Source of the DNA: Euryarchaeota archaeon SCGC AAA252-I15
GTDB taxonomy: Archaea > Altiarchaeota > Altiarchaeia > IMC4 > SCGC-AAA252-I15
Length of the DNA stretch: 64,000 nucleotides
NCBI GenBank assembly: GCA_000402775.1
Contig: AQSC01000059.1
Location: 6,091-70,090 of the forward strand
Direction of reading: 5' to 3'
The position numbers were made by a program, and so were the translations under genes. Shown piece after piece: positions 44,083 through 50,915 of the stretch; positions within the stretch are counted from its first letter, which is position 1; the number at the start of each line of letters is the position of its first letter. Under the pieces are notes generated by a model. That model had not been told where the DNA came from. It made no database searches and worked only from the letters and a program-made list of their open reading frames with translations.

Positions 44083-44925
44083 TCAGCTACCCCCAACATC
44101 CTCGAAAAACTCGGGAGGAAGGCGCCGGACCAATGCGAAAAAACGACACTTGTTCCTAAGCTCCTCTTCCGTTTCAGGCTTAATCCTCCTAGATTGCGCA
44201 TCCGCCTCCAATATTCCCATCGGGGCTGCTTCAACATAATCCTGCTGGCCCACAACGACCTCACCCTCAATCCGTGAAGCCGCTCGAATCCTCTCTGCTT
44301 CCAGCCTGAGGCGGCCTGCCTCTCCCGGCCGGGAACCATACACCTCAACGAGAAAATCACCGCTATTATCGAATTTAACTCGAAGGTCGCTTTCATTCTC
44401 CACAAGCAGGTTGAGATCATCCAACACGTCAGTTTGAAGCATCCTCCTCTTGGAAGAGACGAGCAGGTTGAAGGCCTTTCGGAGTTCGGGCATGGTTTTC
44501 GGGTCGGGAGCTTGTCCCAGAATTTTCTCAACTTGATGCGCTGGGGGATCTCGTAGATGGCATAAGAAATCGTATGTGTCAGAGAGGGTTACACTTGTAT
44601 CGTCCGGTTTCTCACCTGCCGCGGTTGAGACGGGACGACCCTCAAGCCAGGCAACAGCCCTCGCATACTGGGCGCACTGCTGAATCTTGTCGGCGTCTCT
44701 TCCAAAAACCGTGAGGTGGAATAAATCCCTCGCAGGCCTGCCTGGGATAGTGGGCTCCCCGCTTTTACCTCGATGGCTTTTTGCAAAGTCAAGCTCTTTT
44801 TCTACATGCATGTTGCCAAATTTTGTTAGTAAGTAAAGGATGTATGGGTCATCGATTAGAGTGCTTTGAGCTTGGGTAATTTCCCGGACTGCTTTGTGTT
44901 CAGGAATGTTTTCTTGTTTTTGCAT
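44083..44925 (-). CDS. Hypothetical soluble protein, 280 aa
   Basis: I do not recognise this protein. It is rich in Arg, Glu and Pro and probably all-alpha with some beta: KQENIPEHKAVREITQAQST, HLTVFGRDADKIQQCAQYAR, KAFNLLVSSKRRMLQTDVLD, DSGDFLVEVY-like strands, and LRLEAERIRAASRIEGEVVV. No TM or signal peptide. It starts the minus-strand cluster that continues into DUF401 and the membrane proteins; the gap to DUF401 is 6 nt. Its composition resembles the other orphan proteins at 31272 and 49060, but no sequence relation was found by eye. Confidence 0.55.
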   Translation of the reverse strand: MQKQENIPEHKAVREITQAQSTLIDDPYILYLLTKFGNMHVEKELDFAKSHRGKSGEPTIPGRPARDLFHLTVFGRDADKIQQCAQYARAVAWLEGRPVSTAAGEKPDDTSVTLSDTYDFLCHLRDPPAHQVEKILGQAPDPKTMPELRKAFNLLVSSKRRMLQTDVLDDLNLLVENESDLRVKFDNSGDFLVEVYGSRPGEAGRLRLEAERIRAASRIEGEVVVGQQDYVEAAPMGILEADAQSRRIKPETEEELRNKCRFFALVRRLPPEFFEDVGGS

Positions 44926-44960
44926 GTTAATTTATCGCGTAAATGCCTTGAAAAAGTCGT

Positions 44961-44974
44961 ATGTTTTTATATAG
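44961..44974 (+). promoter_or_regulatory. TATA box of the small zinc-protein transcript
   Basis: ATGTTTTTATATAG fits an archaeal TATA element; it would direct transcription rightward from about 44995 into the 45055 leader ORF and the zinc-knuckle gene at 45129. The rest of the 203-nt gap is AT-rich with no other clear feature. Confidence 0.4.
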
Positions 44975-45054
44975 TAAACTCTAATAATACATGTTCATAA
45001 TTGTTTGCCATAAGGTAAACAAAGTACAAGATTATCGATGGGTGGTTGGTAATT

Positions 45055-45132
45055 GTGGAAAATAAATCATTGAGTGGGGAGCGAATTATTCCGGGTACTA
45101 CTCCTTCAATTTATGGGGTGGTATCTTTATGA
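45055..45132 (+). CDS. Possible 25-aa leader peptide overlapping the zinc protein gene
   Basis: A GTG-initiated frame of 25 codons (VENKSLSGERIIPGTTPSIY... ending GVVSL) stops at TGA 45130-45132, sharing ATGA with the next start, the signature of translational coupling in this genome. GGTGG at about 45041 could be its Shine-Dalgarno. Too short to judge by composition. Confidence 0.3.
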   Translation: MENKSLSGERIIPGTTPSIYGVVSL

Positions 45133-45317
45133 AGTGTATTTTTTGTTGTTCCCTGCTGACACCTGGTGTGCGGCAAATCACGGATGGGGGGAGATTAACT
45201 TTGTGTGACGCCTGCTGTGACAAACTCGCTGAAAACGGATTTCTAAATTGTGTTGATGATAAAATCGAATTGCAAAAACCTTTAAAAGATATTCTGGTTG
45301 GCTACTCCTCCTTGTAA
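45129..45317 (+). CDS. Small Cys-rich (zinc-binding-like) protein, 62 aa
   Basis: A 62-residue protein with MKCIFCCSLLTPGVRQITDG at the N-terminus and LTLCDACCDKLAENGFLNC after it: CxxCC...CxxCC spacing suggests a treble-clef or zinc-ribbon knuckle like those in small archaeal regulators. The GGGGTGGT Shine-Dalgarno lies about 10 nt upstream. The last 16 nt overlap the convergent Lrp gene. Role unknown; zinc binding is inferred from the Cys pattern. Confidence 0.6.
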   Translation: MKCIFCCSLLTPGVRQITDGGRLTLCDACCDKLAENGFLNCVDDKIELQKPLKDILVGYSSL

Positions 45318-45739
45318 TTCAATCCCAAAAGCCAGATATCAACGTCTTTAACACCATCAACAGACATAATCTTATCGTGTAGTTCTCTAATGTCTTGGTG
45401 GTTTCTAAACCTGCATTTAATCAATAAGTCGAATGTTCCGGCACTAATGTCCCATATGCCAAATACGTTCTTATCTTTTTCGATCTTTCCGGTGAGATTC
45501 TTGATGGAATCATTCAGACAGATCACTCCGACGTAACCGTCAAGGTCGTAGCCTAGTTTCTCCCAATCCAGTTCAGGTCGATAACCCTTAATGATTCCGT
45601 TTTTCTCTAAATTAGTTACTCTGAGATTTACTGTGCTACGGTGCTCCTTAAGCTCTGTTGCAAGTTCGGTGAGTCTGGGTCTTATACCGACACCTTTCTG
45701 CATTGTATCGAGAATTCGGTCATCAAGTTCGTCTGTCAT
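45302..45739 (-). CDS. Lrp/AsnC-family transcription regulator
   Basis: A 145-residue Lrp/AsnC regulator. N-terminal HTH: MTDELDDRILDTMQKGVGIR, LTELATELKEHRSTVNLRVT, NLEKNGIIKGYRPELDWEKL. The C-terminal RAM-type alpha-beta effector and oligomerisation domain runs from DGYVGVICLNDSIKNLTGKI through GIWDISAGTFDLLIKCRFRN to GVKDVDIWLLGLNYKEE. I start at MTDELDD (45739), the usual family position; in-frame codons continue upstream, with another ATG at 45760. A TATA-like AAATATATT at 45810-45819 fits the promoter. Confidence 0.85.
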   Translation of the reverse strand: MTDELDDRILDTMQKGVGIRPRLTELATELKEHRSTVNLRVTNLEKNGIIKGYRPELDWEKLGYDLDGYVGVICLNDSIKNLTGKIEKDKNVFGIWDISAGTFDLLIKCRFRNHQDIRELHDKIMSVDGVKDVDIWLLGLNYKEE

Positions 45740-45849
45740 TTTGTCATAATAATATGTCATTAATACTCTAAAAAAATGACACGGCATCTTGAAAAATAAC
45801 ATTGTTCTAAAAATATATTAAAATATCATATTTTGTTCATTACAACCTT

Positions 45850-45968
45850 CGCAAGGATACTGCGACCTTTAGGTCGCAGAGGAATTGCGTACTATTTTTC
45901 CCCACCTTGTGTTTTCCTCCTCTGTTTTTAATGTATTACCAAAGCGGCGCCCCCCCAAAGGGGGGCGC
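45850..45968. other. Two strong hairpins in the gap before the lamin-tail gene
   Basis: First hairpin 45850-45889: outer CGCAA/TTGCG, internal loops, inner CTGCGACC-TTTA-GGTCGCAG. Second 45947-45968: GCGCCCCCC(C)AAAGGGGGGCGC followed by an A tract. A weaker GCTGT...ACAGC pairing follows near 45978-46002. The second could end transcription. Together with the SD-led gene downstream they might also be a structured leader or another of the small hairpin insertions in this region. No gene is seen in this 331-nt stretch. Confidence 0.45.
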
Positions 45969-46070
45969 AAAAAAACGCTGTCCAGATACTCTGAACAGCT
46001 ACCGTGGTTGGGGTGTATCAACCCACTACCCTTAGGTAAATACCCAAAGGTAAAGGAGGAAAAGATAAAA

Positions 46071-46647
46071 ATGAATGCACTAAAAATAGTGATTACCGCA
46101 ATGACCTTAATGGCATTAATCGGTCTAGTATCAGCAGGAAGCGGAAACAACGTTCCAACAAACGCCGACCTATCAGGCTGCTCAAACCCACCTTGGATCA
46201 AGGCTAAGTTCGAGCTAAACGACGACGGTGACGATTGGATTGAGCTATTCAACAATGAGGCAATACAAAACGATATTGGCGACTGGATTCTGGCACATAA
46301 AAACGGGGCGTACACAGCCTACAAGATCCCGCAAGGAACGGTTATTAATGCGAAAAGTTTCCTAATCTTCTACAGGAACAAGACTAGCATAAACCTGAAT
46401 GAATCAGAAGGCGATATAATGCTCTATAACCCCGAGTGTAATACTTATGGGCTCGGTGAAATACAATTCCACACACTTCAACAACACTTGGGCTCAGTTC
46501 CCAATAAACACCTCACTGTGGAGGAACGAGTCGGGACTATGGGGTATCCGAGGAAACCCCAACCTTGATCCAACAGGCCCACGGGAAACCTGCAAACTCC
46601 TATCCCTAACCAACGGATGGAACCTGGTCTCAATAACCTGTATTTGA
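46071..46647 (+). pseudogene. Secreted lamin-tail-domain protein, frameshifted
   Basis: The AGGAGG Shine-Dalgarno precedes ATG 46071. A signal peptide (MNALKIVITAMTLMALIGLV...SAG) leads into a lamin-tail domain: WIKAKFELNDDGDDWIELFN, DIGDWILAHKNGAYTAYKIP, FLIFYRNKTSINLNESEGDI, MLYNPECNTYG. After 46451 the expected sequence continues only in the +1 frame: SVKYNSTHFNNTWAQFPINT to LTNGWNLVSITCI at 46647. Removing one G from GGG at 46449-46451 restores a single 191-codon gene. Without it, the protein ends out of frame at 46568. The restored C-terminus, NGWNLVSITCI, mirrors that of the giant protein at 739. Either a mutation or a sequencing error. Confidence 0.7.
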
Positions 46648-46704
46648 ACAATAACAAGTCTATTTGAACGGCTACTTATCTTTCTTTGATACCAAAGTAC
46701 TAGT

Positions 46705-47412
46705 ATGGTTCATAAAGAAATCAATCCACAACCAGGTACAGTCAAGTGGGTTGAAATAGGTTCTGGAGGCGAAGCCTGCTGCCAGAAAGGCAATCCAAAC
46801 GAGCTTGAAGGAATCGGCGGAACTCTAAAAGTCGAAAAACCACTCGCCGCAGTAAAAAGGGTCAATCACATGAGCACATCCCAGATAGTGGGGGAAGGAT
46901 TGTTTCTAAAGCACCTTTGCGCTAAAATCCTCGACGACCACTTCGTTGCCGAGGGCGTGTATGATACAAGCCATGTCACGTCACCGCTTGGATCTTTCCC
47001 AGGCGGATACTACTATGAGTATGCGGTTGGAAGTGACGGTTTTTATTGGGAAGATACAGAATTAAGCGGATTCATAAAATTCACCAATAATCTGTCAAAT
47101 GCAGGGATAAGCGTGGGTGATGACACAACCGATGTGGACGATGCGAGATGGTCAAAAAACATAGTCCATGATTCCGGACACCCAGCAAACTGGAAGAGGA
47201 TAGACTTTGGAGGTTCAAGCTGCCCTACTCGAGCCGAGAAATTCAAAACATTCCTTGAATCCAACCCTCAGTTGGAGCAGAAGATGGGGTGGAAACACGA
47301 GCTGCTAACACTTGCAGGTCGAAAAAGCATACTCCAAGAAACCCTTAAACCCCCCGAAGAAGAACGGTTAACCAGTCTTTCGAGAAAATACCGGGAAAGT
47401 ATTCTTAAGTAA
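46705..47412 (+). CDS. Hypothetical protein with a DFG-like segment, 235 aa
   Basis: Family not recognised. MVHKEINPQPGTVKWVEIGS starts a soluble protein with LKVEKPLAAVKRVNHMSTSQ and, near 148-175, ARWSKNIVHDSGHPANWKRI followed by DFGGSS. The pattern K-N-I-V...W-K-R-I-D-F-G resembles the catalytic-loop Asn and DFG of kinase-like folds (aminoglycoside phosphotransferase or HipA type), but the canonical HxD and glycine loop are not evident, so this is only a suggestion. The C-terminus is helical and basic (LTSLSRKYRESILK). It ends 13 nt before the tRNA-Pro gene on the opposite strand. Confidence 0.5.
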   Translation: MVHKEINPQPGTVKWVEIGSGGEACCQKGNPNELEGIGGTLKVEKPLAAVKRVNHMSTSQIVGEGLFLKHLCAKILDDHFVAEGVYDTSHVTSPLGSFPGGYYYEYAVGSDGFYWEDTELSGFIKFTNNLSNAGISVGDDTTDVDDARWSKNIVHDSGHPANWKRIDFGGSSCPTRAEKFKTFLESNPQLEQKMGWKHELLTLAGRKSILQETLKPPEEERLTSLSRKYRESILK

Positions 47413-47425
47413 AAAGGGGTTTGTT

Positions 47426-47499
47426 GGGTCCGTCGAGATTTGAACTCGAGTTCCTAGCTCCCAAAGCTAGAAGGATGGGCCAAGCTACCCCACGGACCC
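47426..47499 (-). tRNA. tRNA-Pro (anticodon TGG)
   Basis: Read on the minus strand, 74 nt fold as a tRNA: acceptor GGGTCCG/CGGACCC, D-arm with GGGGTAGCTTGGCCCATCC, anticodon stem CTAGC-TTTGGGA-GCTAG with anticodon TGG, and T-arm CTCGAGTTCAAATCTCGA-type with the GTTCAAATC loop. The CCA end is not encoded. Sequence features match archaeal tRNA-Pro. The 19 nt at its 5' end are repeated 84 bp upstream (47565-47583) with a small structured element between. Confidence 0.95.
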
Positions 47500-47583
47500 T
47501 TCCGTGTCATCGAGCCGTAGCGAAGATGGCACCCGCATGTCAACTGGGCGTGACAGTTGGGGGTCAAGCTACCCCACGGACCC
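47500..47583. mobile_element. Structured element plus duplicated tRNA-Pro 5' end (copy A)
   Basis: Immediately 5' of tRNA-Pro lie 65 nt of inserted sequence and then an exact 19-nt repeat of the tRNA 5' end (47565-47583 = 47481-47499). The insert contains copy A of the element core: GTGTCATC (47504-47511)-GAG-inner hairpin-GAA-GATGGCAC (47525-47532), with a T.G wobble in the stem. It then has GCATGT and the hairpin CAACTG-GGCGTGA-CAGTTG (47541-47559). Copy E at 63611-63669 is the closest relative (5 differences over the last 38 nt). Confidence 0.6.
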
Positions 47584-47649
47584 GGTGGAGAGAGAAATTG
47601 GTTTATTAATTCAGGGTGTTGGATTTAAAAAATGATTTTTTTAATAACC

Positions 47650-48366
47650 TTAGATTCGCCGTCCTCTCCTAGTTTCTTCTTGTCCGAATTTTGATGCGGC
47701 GATTACTTTGTCGGCGAGCCTTGAAAACGGGAGTGTTTGGAGTATTACTTTTCCGGGTCCTGTGAGGGTTGCGAAAAAGAGGCCTTCCCCCCCGAAGAGG
47801 GCGGATTTAACCCCTCCAACAAACTTTATGTCGTAGTGGACTGACTCTGAGAAGGCTACCAAACAACCCGTGTCAACGCGCACTTCCTCACCGGGAGCAA
47901 GCTCAAGCTTGATCATAGTCCCCCCAGAGTGGAGGAATACTTTACCTTCCCCATGAATCTTCTGGAGGATGAATCCTTCCCCGCCGAAGAGTCCCGCGCC
48001 AAACCGCTTCGTAAACCCTACGGATACTTCGACTCCTTCGGTAGAGCAAAGGTAAGCGTCTTTCTGGCAGAGGAAGCTGCGCTCGGGTGTAACTTTGATC
48101 GGAGTGATCTTTCCCGGGTAAGGCCCTGAAAAGCTTACTGTACCAGCCGCCCCCTCGCACGTGAAAGAGGTTATGAAAAAGCTTTCGCCAGTAATTGTTC
48201 GCTTCAAACCCTTGATCAACCCCCCTCCAGTGTGAGTGTCCATCTTGATAGTAGAGTCCATGTAAATCATGGCTCCCGCTTCGGCTCGAATATTCTGTCC
48301 ACTTGCAAGGTTGAACTTCACAGCCTGCATGTCATCCCCTACAATCTCATAATTAAGCTCGTGCAT
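47650..48366 (-). CDS. AIM24/TIGR00266 family protein
   Basis: A 238-residue member of the AIM24/TIGR00266 family, beta-rich proteins of unclear function conserved from archaea to mitochondria. Typical: ASGQNIRAEAGAMIYMDSTI, GESFFITSFTCEGAAGTVSF, RRFG-like GFTKRFGAGLFGGEGFILQK, GEGKVFLHSGGTMIKLELAP and GGVKSALFGGEGLFFATLTG. The start at MHELNYEIVGDDMQAVKF (48366) is the family position. Downstream, the gap of 66 nt to the element near tRNA-Pro is unremarkable. Confidence 0.85.
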   Translation of the reverse strand: MHELNYEIVGDDMQAVKFNLASGQNIRAEAGAMIYMDSTIKMDTHTGGGLIKGLKRTITGESFFITSFTCEGAAGTVSFSGPYPGKITPIKVTPERSFLCQKDAYLCSTEGVEVSVGFTKRFGAGLFGGEGFILQKIHGEGKVFLHSGGTMIKLELAPGEEVRVDTGCLVAFSESVHYDIKFVGGVKSALFGGEGLFFATLTGPGKVILQTLPFSRLADKVIAASKFGQEETRRGRRI

Positions 48367-48465
48367 CCTCTTAAACAATTGTTTTCGAGTTTTTTAAATC
48401 ACAACAGGCAGCCCAAGGATTCGAGTTCACATTCCCCTTAAAAAAGTGAGAAGACACCCTGAAAA

Positions 48466-48548
48466 AAGGAAAGCTTTTTATAGTAGAGTGAGTAATTAGT
48501 TACTAGTTAGTTACTGATTAGTAAATAGTTATTAACTAATTAGTTACT
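48466..48548 (+). promoter_or_regulatory. Promoter with tandem TTAGTTACT operators upstream of the RHH gene
   Basis: BRE/TATA GGAAAGCTTTTTATAGTAG (48468-48486) is followed by three direct copies of TTAGTTACT (48496-48504, 48507-48515, 48540-48548), with the palindrome AGTTATTAACT between the second and third. They overlap the expected transcription start, as expected for autorepression by the ribbon-helix-helix protein encoded next. Confidence 0.6.
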
Positions 48549-48600
48549 AATATGTAAGCAGGGGTGTTTACGGGGTTAAACATGAAAAGTGTCGTAAACC

Positions 48601-48765
48601 ATGAGCAAGTTGATAGGGATCCGAGTAAGCGCAGGGATAGACGACATCCTGGACGAGATCTCTGGGAAACTAGGAAAGAAGAAATCGGTCTTAGCGCGCG
48701 AGCTTATGGAGCAGCGACTCTTCGAGATGAGTTTGGTTTCCACGAAACTTAAGAAAACAATGTAA
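48601..48765 (+). CDS. Ribbon-helix-helix (CopG/Arc-like) DNA-binding protein, 54 aa
   Basis: MSKLIGIRVSAGIDDILDEI begins with the strand expected of an RHH fold, followed by two helices: SGKLGKKKSVLARELMEQRL (KKSVLAREL is the typical S-x-x-x-R-E/x-L second-helix motif) and FEMSLVSTKLKKTM. RHH proteins dimerise through the N-terminal strand and bind tandem or palindromic operators. The upstream TTAGTTACT repeats fit as its own sites. No toxin gene is adjacent, so it is an orphan regulator rather than an obvious antitoxin. A GGGG-type Shine-Dalgarno is weak; another ATG at 48581 is out of frame. Confidence 0.65.
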   Translation: MSKLIGIRVSAGIDDILDEISGKLGKKKSVLARELMEQRLFEMSLVSTKLKKTM

Positions 48766-48816
48766 GGCTCACATCGCTTAGTTGTGTGTGATTCAGCCAC
48801 ATCACCCCAACCACCT

Positions 48817-48995
48817 GGTGTGCCCGCTCAGTAGGGGGGTGGGCACACCGCATGGGGGGTGGATGAATTTCTAGGATTTCTAATTCAGGATTATCGAGCC
48901 GCGAAGCGGTGAAGATAGTCCATTTGATGAACCTTTAGTAAAGGTTCTGCGAAAGAGAGCTGAAACCAACCTTTTTCTTTGTCGGAGTTTCCCGA
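48817..48995. repeat. Hairpin array including element copy B
   Basis: Gene-free region after the RHH gene. 48817-48849: hairpin GGTGTGCCC/GGGCACACC, followed by CATGGGGGGTGGATGAAT, which matches the tail of the ribC insertion. 48888-48921 (copy B): GGATTATC-GAG-CCGC-GAA-GCGG-TGAA-GATAGTCC with the T.G wobble. 48922-48948: a 27-bp segment containing GAACCTTTA-G-TAAAGGTTC, identical in inverted orientation to 63483-63509. 48980-48995: GTCGG-AGTTTC-CCGAC. The following 64 nt hold GGGGTC/GACCCC. Confidence 0.6.
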
Positions 48996-49059
48996 CGAGA
49001 AACCGCGAGTTAATTGAGGGGTCTTACCGACCCCCCGGTAACGCACATTATAGAAGTAT

Positions 49060-49815
49060 TTATTCTGTTTTCACTATCCGCCAGAGTTTGGCGGGCGCTC
49101 CCGCTCCGCCGACTGCGTGGATGCTGGTTTTTAGTTCATAACCTTCAAATTTTTCCATGTGCTGCTGAACCACTCTGTCGAATTTTTCAGCAAATTCTTT
49201 TCCCTCCTGAAATTTCATCCCTATGAGAACGCTCGCGCCATTCGGATTGCATGTGCCGGAGACATTGAGTTTCTGAAGCATGAGCCTGGCTAATTCCTCA
49301 CCAGAGCCAGCAGATGGGAAACGGCAAGTCATCTGGTCGAAATGAGAGTTAGGGTGCTTAAGTAGTATTTCCCCGAGAGAACCTTGCTTGACTATCAGAT
49401 TCTGGCCTTCTGAAGGAATCCCCAAACGAGCCCACTCCGCCTTACGATGCTGAAAACGCTCTGTCCAAGCGTGGTATGTATTGGCTGCAATGGCCACGTC
49501 TATTGCATCGCTTTGGGCGAGAAGACACGCAAGAGGAGTTAATGGGGCAACCCTTTTACTCGTTGGTTTGAAGTGGCGGGGAATAGGCCCGGTTATGGTT
49601 TGGTACCGCCTGCCGCTTGCTTCAATGTCAGGGCCGATACCAGTTCCGAATAACTCATCGACGTAGCCCCCGTAAGCCATCTGTCTCTGGATTCTCTTTT
49701 GCGGATCAGTGACACGGATTATTTCTTGTAGAACACGCATTGCTGGATTTACAGGTATGGACCCTACACCGTGTTTTAGAGCCTGAGGTGTTTGATCATG
49801 TCTGTAGATTGGCAT
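49060..49815 (-). CDS. Hypothetical protein, 251 aa
   Basis: Family not recognised. The predicted soluble protein begins MPIYRHDQTPQALKHGVGSI and is rich in Gly, Ala, Arg and Gln. Notable stretches: TPLACLLAQSDAIDVAIAAN, TYHAWTERFQHRKAEWARLG, LARLMLQKLNVSGTCNPNGA and KFDRVVQQHMEKFEGYELKT. No signal peptide or TM. It lies alone between a hairpin array and the PH-domain gene transcribed divergently, 62 bp between starts. Codon use is similar to the neighbours; it may be lineage-specific. Confidence 0.55.
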   Translation of the reverse strand: MPIYRHDQTPQALKHGVGSIPVNPAMRVLQEIIRVTDPQKRIQRQMAYGGYVDELFGTGIGPDIEASGRRYQTITGPIPRHFKPTSKRVAPLTPLACLLAQSDAIDVAIAANTYHAWTERFQHRKAEWARLGIPSEGQNLIVKQGSLGEILLKHPNSHFDQMTCRFPSAGSGEELARLMLQKLNVSGTCNPNGASVLIGMKFQEGKEFAEKFDRVVQQHMEKFEGYELKTSIHAVGGAGAPAKLWRIVKTE

Positions 49816-49877
49816 GGTAGGTGGAAAAAGTTATTCCCAATTATTTAATACACCCTCAGACAAATAAATGCTGTAGT

Positions 49878-50915
49878 ATGAACACCCAAAGTATTTTATC
49901 TGTTGATGATGACCTGATTTTTAATCCTTCAAACAGGCGGGATTCCGCATTAAGGCTTTTGGACGGGGAGAAGGTTTTTGAGAAAATCACCCCGCATTTC
50001 TTGTCTTTCTACAACCTCTATTTCATATGGGTTTATTTAATGCTTTTAAGCGGGGTGATACTCCTTTACTACGACGTATTAATCGACAACTTAAAGTGGA
50101 TTTTATCCGGCGCTACAGGAGTCTTCAAACTGCCCTTCGGGGATCTGGGAATGCTTTCAGAAGTCGGTTTTTTCAGTAACATACAATTATTTCTGTATGT
50201 TTTAATGGGTCAGGCATCATATATCATAAATAGCAGTGAATTCATTCTAGCAATACTCTGGCTTGTACCAATCGCCTTCTTCTCAACAGTATTTTCCATA
50301 CTTCGAATAGAGTGGAAATGGATACTAGTGATGATAGGTGTTGGAGCGGCAAGCATATTAATCACTTTTTTACTTGAGCTTCCCGGTGAATCAGTTTACT
50401 ATATCTCAATAATAATCTCAATTTTAGGTTGTGTTGGAGTTGACTTGTATAGGAGGGCTCACAGATTTTACATCACAAACTATAGGATAATAACCGAGCT
50501 GAAGTTTCTGGGTGTGAAGCAAAACACGTTAAGCTATGACAAGATAAACAATCTCATCGTGGAACAATCCTTGATTGCAAGGATTTTTGATTTCGGGACT
50601 GTAATCCCGATTACTGCTTCTGGTTTGGGTATGGGCGAGGACTCGGCTTCAGTGAGCATTGGGGCGGCAGGAAGACTTGGAGGTAAAGGATTCATTGGAG
50701 GTGCCGTTACAGGAGGTAGAAGCATCGACATTCCAAGGACGAGGAGCCAGTACGCCCTGTTCGGGGTTTCTAATCCCAAGAGGATTTACCACATCCTGTC
50801 AAAGTTCATGCAAGAGTATGTGGAAGCACCTTATCTTAAGGACATGAGCGTGAATATTCGAAAGCTTTTAGAGGCGCAGGAAAAAAGAGTGGGTAAAGAC
50901 GGCGAGCTACTTTAA
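49878..50915 (+). CDS. Membrane protein with bacterial-type PH domain (bPH2/YdbS-like)
   Basis: A 345-residue protein. After a cytosolic N-terminus (LLDGEKVFEKITPHFLSFYN), four to five TM helices occupy about 40-205 (LYFIWVYLMLLSGVILLYYD, LAILWLVPIAFFSTVFSILR, WILVMIGVGAASILITFLLE, YYISIIISILGCVGVDLYRR). A bPH2 domain follows: RFYITNYRIITELKFLGVKQ, LSYDKINNLIVEQSLIARIF, DFGTVIPITASGLGMGEDSA, with an unusual Gly-rich insertion (SIGAAGRLGGKGFIGGAVTG) before the last strand and helix. ATG 49878 begins MNTQSILSVDDD; a TTG upstream is not supported. It overlaps the convergent lysA by 9 nt. Confidence 0.75.
   Translation: MNTQSILSVDDDLIFNPSNRRDSALRLLDGEKVFEKITPHFLSFYNLYFIWVYLMLLSGVILLYYDVLIDNLKWILSGATGVFKLPFGDLGMLSEVGFFSNIQLFLYVLMGQASYIINSSEFILAILWLVPIAFFSTVFSILRIEWKWILVMIGVGAASILITFLLELPGESVYYISIIISILGCVGVDLYRRAHRFYITNYRIITELKFLGVKQNTLSYDKINNLIVEQSLIARIFDFGTVIPITASGLGMGEDSASVSIGAAGRLGGKGFIGGAVTGGRSIDIPRTRSQYALFGVSNPKRIYHILSKFMQEYVEAPYLKDMSVNIRKLLEAQEKRVGKDGELL

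Noticed and set aside
47421..47609. 62-aa plus-strand frame
   Set aside because: It lies across tRNA-Pro and the structured element; it is not coding.
48564..48752. 62-aa frame overlapping the RHH gene
   Set aside because: Arg/Glu-rich out-of-frame shadow; the RHH frame has recognisable motifs.
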